Notes under the pieces: generated by a model
Told to the model about the DNA's origin: nothing
Databases searched by the model: none
What the model saw: the letters and a program-made list of their open reading frames with translations, nothing else
Assembly (NCBI GenBank): GCA_002305545.1
Contig: DBRG01000015.1
Span: 1-14,861, forward strand
Direction: 5' to 3'
From: Bacteroidales bacterium UBA1374
GTDB lineage: Bacteria > Bacteroidota > Bacteroidia > Bacteroidales > UBA932
Length of the DNA stretch: 14,861 nucleotides
Made by a program: the position numbers and the translations under genes
Shown here: piece by piece, positions 14,087-14,861 of the stretch
Numbering within the stretch: the stretch's first letter is position 1
Layout: each line of letters starts with the position of its first letter

Positions 14087-14716
14087 TCAACCCAAACTTT
14101 CTTTGATCAGATGGGCTGCCACGCGGGCACAATTGTCCAGGCCCAGTAAGCCGGCATCAAGGGAGAAGTGGTATGAATCTGCCTTGCCCCATTCCTTGTT
14201 GGTGAAATAATTGTAATATGCGGCCCTTTTCTTTTCTTCCTTATGAATGAATGATTCTGCCTCTTCCGGGGAAATGCCCCTGCGTTCAGCCACATTGGCT
14301 ATACGAAGGGGAAGGGGTGCGTGTATGAAGACGCTGCGCATGCGGGGATTATCCCGGAGTATGTAATCTGCACAACGTCCAATGATAAGGCAGGGCTGTT
14401 CACTGGCGATCTTGCGGATCACCGCGGACTGGATGCTGAATATCCTGTCTCTGGAGAGGGTCGCATTCAGAGGATCAAAAAAGGCTCCCCCCAGAAAATC
14501 ATGGGCATTCAGGACCCGTGAAAGTCCCTGCGAAACTTTTTCATCGGCATTTTCAAAAATCTCTTCACAGATGCCGCTATCTTTGGCTGCATAGTAAAGA
14601 AGTTCCTTGTCGTAAAAGAAAAGGCCGAGGGCCGAGGCAATCATTTTTCCTGCCAGGTAACCGCCACTTCCAATCTGGCGGCCCAGGCAAACAACAATCT
14701 TATCCGTTGAGTTCAT
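14087..14716 (-). CDS. Cytidylate-kinase-like nucleotide-binding protein (PF13189)
   Basis: The 209-residue protein matches the cytidylate-kinase-like family of P-loop proteins. It has a variant P-loop GRQIGSGGYLAGKMIA (12-27), where the Lys of a classical GKS/T is K24 in the helix that follows. It also has YDKELL (35-40), the conserved CLIIGRCADYIL (109-120), and a lid-like stretch EKKRAAYYNYFTNKEW (161-176). It differs from true Cmk in the P-loop (GSGGYLAGK) and is shorter than typical cytidylate kinases. The family's substrate is not established. Its start overlaps the end of the MATE-type transporter gene by 17 bases, so the two are probably transcribed together. Confidence 0.85.
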   Translation of the reverse strand: MNSTDKIVVCLGRQIGSGGYLAGKMIASALGLFFYDKELLYYAAKDSGICEEIFENADEKVSQGLSRVLNAHDFLGGAFFDPLNATLSRDRIFSIQSAVIRKIASEQPCLIIGRCADYILRDNPRMRSVFIHAPLPLRIANVAERRGISPEEAESFIHKEEKKRAAYYNYFTNKEWGKADSYHFSLDAGLLGLDNCARVAAHLIKESLG

Positions 14717-14861
14717 AATCTTTCCTGAATTCTTTCAATTGTTTTACTATGAGTATTGCAGCCACAATAAACGAGGCTGTATCGGATACGGGCATACTGG
14801 CCCAGACACCGGTAACACCAAAAAATAGTGGAAGAATGAGCAGGGAGGGGATCAGGAATAT
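14700..14861 (-). CDS. C-terminal end of a MATE-family transporter, partial
   Basis: Only 53 residues and the stop codon (14700-14702) are in the window. They show two hydrophobic segments with the pattern LFFGVTGVWASMPVSD between them, then a charged end KQLKEFRKDYELNG. This fits the last membrane helices of MATE-family cation/drug antiporters. The start lies beyond position 14861. It overlaps the cytidylate-kinase-like start by 17 bases. Confidence 0.7.
   Translation of the reverse strand: MFLIPSLLILPLFFGVTGVWASMPVSDTASFIVAAILIVKQLKEFRKDYELNG

Noticed and set aside
1..14861. tRNA, rRNA, CRISPR arrays, insertion sequences and phage genes
   Set aside because: No repeat-spacer pattern, transposase, integrase or tRNA-like cloverleaf was found on either strand by eye.

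Overview
The window reads as chromosomal DNA from a Bacteroidota bacterium, probably order Bacteroidales. The evidence is a set of promoters matching the Bacteroidota pattern (TTTG, a 19-21 base spacer, then TAnnTTTG), a ribosomal protein bS16 with a long Ala/Glu/Lys-rich tail, a TolC/MacA/MacB efflux operon tied to a LytTR two-component pair, a TonB-dependent receptor, and many lipoproteins with a Cys near residue 17-20. There are no tRNA or rRNA genes, CRISPR arrays or insertion sequences. No gene-free stretch exceeds about 165 bases.

Region 1 (1-6095, minus strand) is a six-gene operon read from a clear promoter at 6088-6119. It encodes an outer-membrane TolC-like protein, a MacA-like lipoprotein adaptor, a MacB-type ATPase, a MacB-type permease as a separate gene, a LytS-like histidine kinase, and a LytTR response regulator cut by the window edge. 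Gaps between genes are 8-20 bases. The products should form a tripartite export pump with its own sensor and regulator.

Region 2 (6149-11186) is a divergent uptake locus and the most interesting part. On the minus strand a substrate-binding lipoprotein, a permease and an ATPase of the nitrate/sulfonate/taurine/thiamine-precursor ABC class overlap one another. On the plus strand an 81-residue protein of the TM1266 family ('iron-only hydrogenase system putative regulator') is followed after one base by a TonB-dependent receptor. Both arms start from overlapping promoters at 8597-8644, and the plus arm has a leader of about 97 bases with alternative pairings. Together they could carry one ligand across both membranes, with the small protein and leader RNA as candidate sensors. 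The ligand is not evident from sequence.

Region 3 (11227-12428, plus strand) is housekeeping: a promoter, a leader hairpin, rpsP (bS16) and rimM.

Region 4 (12446-14861, minus strand) holds the C-terminus of a MATE-type transporter, an overlapping cytidylate-kinase-like protein, a likely short terminator, and a 527-residue lipoprotein of unknown function. Its 3' end faces the end of rimM, 17 bases away.
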